Origin: Ligustrum vulgare
Taxonomy: Eukaryota; Streptophyta; Magnoliopsida; Lamiales; Oleaceae
Assembly (NCBI GenBank): GCA_963555705.1
Contig: OY743172.1
Coordinates: forward strand, 19,405,446 to 19,469,445
DNA length: 64,000 bases
Direction of reading: 5' to 3'
The notes beneath the pieces were generated by a model, which was not told the origin of the DNA, ran no database searches, and saw only the letters and a program-made list of their open reading frames with translations. This document shows positions 60,360 to 64,000 of this stretch, in pieces; the first letter of the stretch is position 1, and each line of letters starts with the position of its first letter. Position numbers and translations under genes: made by a program.

Positions 60360-61618
60360 AGCATGGGTTTTACCCATGCCTTTAGTTGTTTTGTTGGCGC
60401 ACGCAATGTGCCTAGCAAAACTCAACAGATTCTTAATCTGTAGTCCACGCGATCGCGTGGACAATTTTCGGCCCAATTTCGATTTTAATTTTCTGTTTTT
60501 GTTATTTTATATTAAGGTCATGTTTGGTTCGAATTGGACGCGTTTTTTGGACCATTTTAGGTCTAATTTTTGTGAGTATAAATACTCTCCTTTCTTAACA
60601 CCAAAAGATCCCAATTTTTTTATCTCCAAACCCTAGCCTCTTCTCCCATTTTTCTTCTTCTTTCTTTTCTTTTCTTTTCTTTGTTTTTGCTTTATTTTGT
60701 AATTTAGTTTGTAGTTTATTTTTGTTTCCATGTTACTAGTTTCCATTGGATCAAAGAAGCAAAAAGTGAGGTAAAAATTCAAAACATTGTTGAAGGAATT
60801 TTGGGGCAAAAATCAAGGGAAGTGATTTATTTCATTATCTTGTATTTTTAATCTTTGATTTCTATATTTTGTGATTTATTTTTGTAAACCTCAACTTTTG
60901 TGCAATATTTATATAATGGACTAGTTATTTTATGTTGTAATGATTGATGTAGCATAACTTAATTTAAGTAATTTTAATATTTGTTTATTAATTTTGAGCT
61001 TATTTCATGTGTGTTTTTTATTGAGATTATTCCATGTGTTTGATTGATCACCAAATATATGTTTTGTGAAGTGTATGATAATCGAGAGATATTATGCATT
61101 TTAGACCAAATAACAAATGCTCTAGGTTTTTGTTAATGATAGAGATATACCTTAAATCCTAGATGATCCATTAAGCTATTTTCACGAAGAGTTAATGCAA
61201 TTTATTGTGTTTTAATCGATATAAAGATATAGTAGGTTAAACCAATTGATTATGGTTAATTTCACTCGAGAAATGTAATTAGCTAAATTTGGAAAATCGG
61301 GTCTAACATTGTAAATGAGTAATTTATTAATTTGCATGTGTTGAGAAATTACTTAGGCGATGGTTAAATGAAACCACGAATCCCAATCACGTTTTTCTCA
61401 AAGATTTTCAAGTATTTTTTATATTTCTATCTTTAGTAGATTTTTAGTTATTTTCCAAAATTCATCTTTAATTGTGTGTTTTATTTATTAAGATTAAATT
61501 AACTAAAGTGTAGTCTAAAGTAAACATTCCTCGTGGGATCGACAACCCGAACTCAAAAAGTCCACTTTATTACTTGTACGCGACCCGTGTGCTTGCGATA
61601 CACTATTTTGAGCGAACA
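59892..61618. repeat. Solo LTR with perfect 5-bp duplication, nested in the Tat element
   Basis: The 1,727-bp segment begins TGATAAGTGTG and ends GCGAACA; ATGGC flanks it on both sides (59,887-59,891; 61,619-61,623). There is no internal coding region, so it is a recombined LTR. It contains a TA microsatellite (60,280-60,359) and a perfect 20-bp palindrome around CCACGCGATCGCGTGG (60,444-60,463). A related, older copy is at 26,951-27,780. Confidence 0.88.
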
Positions 61619-62148
61619 ATGGCAAATGTTAAGAATGGTAAAACTGTTTTGTTCATGAGAAAGTATCGCTCTACCTATGATAATCAAGCTATAGTCAAAC
61701 AATAACGGTACTATGCTTGAATTTCATAAACAAGGGACTTGTAAGTCCACATCACGCTTACTGCGTCTTAAATAAAAGTGATAAACCGCCAGCAGCAGTT
61801 TGCGTAACTAATAATTATAGGAAGATAAGATCACAAGTGCTAAAAGGTATAACACGAATATGATCGAGTGTTTATCAAGTCAGACCTAACCAGTAAGCAT
61901 GAATGTCTTAAGCTGCTTAGGTCTGAGGGACTATCAAGAATACAAAAGCTGTTTAGGAAGTTCACATTCATACAAACAATGTCATAAAAAACAAAATATT
62001 CCTGCCATACAAATGTTGAATTGTACAAGATAATCAAGATATTGAGCCAATGAAATAGTTACATCCTTAATCGCTACATTTCAATTACATTTCAAAAAAT
62101 TGAGAAATATGTAATATACAAAATAGAAATAATAAATACAAAAAATGA
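61619..62148 (+). other. Tat element 3' region, second part
   Basis: Non-coding continuation of the Tat element between the solo LTR and the end of the antisense ORF. No motif was recognised. Confidence 0.45.
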
Positions 62149-63675
62149 TCATTGAGGGGGGACATCTTCTGCAGAGTTTCTGCCAGGCACGTCCAGAGAA
62201 GGGTCAGCAGGATCATCAAGGGAATCACCTTTATCTGTATCCTGTGGTTCGGGGTACAAGACCTCGATGGAGGAGAGGTCCAAGGTAGGAAAAACTTCCT
62301 TTACGTCCCCCAAAGCCATCCTGACCCCTATATTTCCAAAGACCCTCTGCATGGCCTCCTATTCAGGCGTCTCTTCAAAAGTGTCTTTGAAATTCTGGAT
62401 CGCCTCTGACACCTTGGCATTCAGAGCTTCTTCCACCCTTGCCGCAATAGTCCGCTCCAAAACCTCCGTGATCCTGGATTGCATGTGCCATTCCAGAGAT
62501 GCAAGATCCTCCTCTGCTTTTTTCCGACCCTCCATCTCTCTCTCCAATTTCTCAATGACTGTCGCCACATCAGTTTCCAGCTTAGCTTTAGCCTCATTGG
62601 CCACTGTCAGAGCCTAGTCAGATATGGATTGTGCCCGGTTGGAGTCATCCAGTTTCTTGCAAAGGGACGCCACATCTGCCTCGGAAGCATGAAGATCATG
62701 CTTAAGCTTCTCATTATTCTCTTGGAGGCATTTGTCCGTTAGCCTATCTTTCGAGGAGGCCTTTCGGGCGATGGACAAATGCTCCTTGAGGTCATTGATT
62801 TCCTTTAACATCTTGTTCGCGTGGCGAAGGGAAATTTCAACCTCTTTCTTGTCCCGTTGTGCCTCAAGAACGGAAGACTCCACTTCATTAATTAACGTCA
62901 AAGCCTTAACATTCATGGCCTTGGCCGCAAGCAGTTTCCGGGCCGGTAGGACACTTGAAGAAAAAGCATACCAGCCTTCTGTCCACAATTTACTTGTGGC
63001 TAGCGCAGCTTTGGCAGGCGAAGAGTCAGGGGAGTCTAGGAGATTGGAATCAAAGTCTACATCTCTGGGAAGGACGCTGGCTTTAATTCGAGTAAGCTCA
63101 TAAGCCACTGCCTGTGTCACCTCATATTGAAGGCCCGGAACGGATATCTCAGGCTCCTCAAGTGGGTCAGATGATTCTGGCGGAGGAGGAGGGAGTTTGG
63201 AAGAAGCCTTTGTACCCCTTTTTAACCTTTTCAAGTGGATGACTTCCTCCTCCGAAGCTGAATCTGTAATGTCCTCAAAAGAAGTGTCTCTAAGTGTGCC
63301 CTTCTTGGTCACCTTCTCCCCCCTGGGCCTCCTCTTTCTAACCTTTTTCCCTTCCTTTTAGGAAGGCACCTTTTGGGATCACCTCCTTCAGTCCCGTTGG
63401 GAAGTTGGGGGTCAATAGGTAGCAAGGCAGGGGGCGGCATCAGGGCAGGAAAGGCATCCTCTAGCCCTGTAGTAGGCACCTCAGACACTTGTTTAGCCGC
63501 CTCCCCATGAAGTGTGGCCAGCATCGATTTCTGTTTCTTTTCCACCTCGTTGCCATGGCGGAGGAGGGGAGGGACCTTCTTAGACATGAGCCCCTTTAAA
63601 GAAATTTTGGGGAAGTCCCTGGAACCTGCTAAGGCTAGGAGTGGTTAGTCTTAACAGACCAAAATCTGGTATAAA

Positions 63676-63706
<31 letters not shown>

Positions 63707-63877
63707 TAAAATATAAATAAATAAAAATAAAATGCGACTTACCCATAGCTCGCATAAGACCGTGCTTGAAAAACAGCTTGTTTTGTTGAATAACTTCTTG
63801 AAAGGTGCCTTTGTAGGCAAAGAGAGGCCTCTCCAGCGGTAACTCCGCATCAGAGAGCAAGGTGGCGAAGATTGGCC
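62149..63877 (-). pseudogene. Antisense, intron-containing ORF of the Tat element (coiled-coil protein)
   Basis: The minus strand encodes a protein against the direction of gag-pol. A probable exon (about 63,877-63,743; ELPLERPLFAYKGTFQE) meets a consensus donor GGTAAGT. A 117-bp intron (63,742-63,626) ends in AGCAG, and the joined frame continues through MSKKVPPLLRHGNE. Near 63,360 a frameshift and stop lead into 63,312-62,149, which is one frame broken only by TAG at 62,614-62,616 and 62,359-62,361. The product is Lys/Glu-rich: a Pro-rich linker, then a long predicted coiled coil (LRHANKMLKEINDLKEHL; KLEREMEGRKKAEEDL). Its function is unknown. Antisense ORFs are described in Grande/Tat elements. 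Confidence 0.7.
63626..63742 (-). other. Predicted spliceosomal intron in the antisense ORF
   Basis: On the minus strand it starts GTAAGTCGC, holds a TTA/ATT microsatellite (63,675-63,704) and ends CCTTAGCAG. Splicing joins M-G to S-R-D-F-P-K in one frame. Confidence 0.65.
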
Positions 63878-64000
63878 CTGAGGTAATAAACAGAGCAAGG
63901 AAATTCGTCATATTATGAGCAGGAGAGGAGAAACGTGAATAATGCACCCATAGAAAAATAATAATAGCAAATAATCATGACACAAGATGATAGCAGTATT
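63878..64000 (+). other. Right edge of the window inside the Tat element
   Basis: A second possible acceptor (TTACCTCAG on the minus strand at 63,886-63,878) suggests that further exons of the antisense ORF lie beyond the window. Confidence 0.35.

Larger units (their letters stand above)
53015..64000 (+). mobile_element. Ty3-gypsy retrotransposon of the Tat lineage, broken; 3' LTR outside window
   Basis: Order: 5' LTR, primer-binding site, gag, protease, reverse transcriptase, RT-linked RNase H, a second RNase H, integrase, a long 3' region with an antisense ORF, then the right edge. A second RNase H and antisense ORFs near the 3' end are known for Tat/Grande-type elements. Every domain carries stops or frameshifts, so the copy is dead. 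A solo LTR of another family is nested at 59,892-61,618. Confidence 0.9.

Overview
The window looks like nuclear DNA of a flowering plant, most likely a eudicot. It is AT-rich, and its one intact gene is a three-exon plant auxin-biosynthesis gene with GT-AG introns. Nearly everything else is transposable elements of plant type, often nested. No tRNA, rRNA, CRISPR array or bacterial-style operon was seen. Species cannot be named from the sequence alone.

Layout. 1 to about 7,110: decayed CACTA (En/Spm) transposon on the minus strand, with a tnp2 transposase pseudogene, a second broken multi-exon ORF and hairpin-rich subterminal repeats. A hAT-type MITE sits inside the transposase. 7,110-14,690: AT-rich intergenic DNA with several MITEs and two Helitron-like 3' ends. 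14,849-16,384: intact YUCCA-type flavin monooxygenase gene (419 aa). 17,683-25,329: gutted Ty1-copia element; its 3' LTR is split by a 5.7-kb Helitron (19,276-24,998) carrying exon fragments of at least four host genes (NDR-type kinase, MIRO GTPase, ribosomal protein L18, dihydrodipicolinate reductase). 26,951-27,780: LTR-like relic. 28,192-30,496: hAT element with perfect 8-bp target-site duplication (TSD) and internally deleted transposase. 31,111-31,692: second copy of the hAT MITE. 33,820-34,533 and 35,137-35,948: further MITE-like elements. 37,298-40,345: LTR-like relic with minisatellite, MITE-like DNA and another hAT MITE. 40,499-51,106: old Ty1-copia element on the minus strand, with a Tourist MITE and a Mutator-like element inserted in its 5' LTR. 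53,015 to the right edge: Ty3-gypsy element of the Tat lineage with 5' LTR, primer-binding site, gag, protease, reverse transcriptase, two RNase H domains and integrase. All its genes are broken. It carries an antisense, intron-containing ORF at its 3' end and a solo LTR.

Functionally, the YUCCA gene is the only unit here that should give a working cellular protein (tryptophan-dependent auxin synthesis). The rest is a record of successive insertions. Paired LTRs and target-site duplications let several insertion boundaries be read to the base, and many coding regions are closed by stops of the Trp-to-TGA and Gln-to-TAG type, as expected from cytosine-methylation decay.
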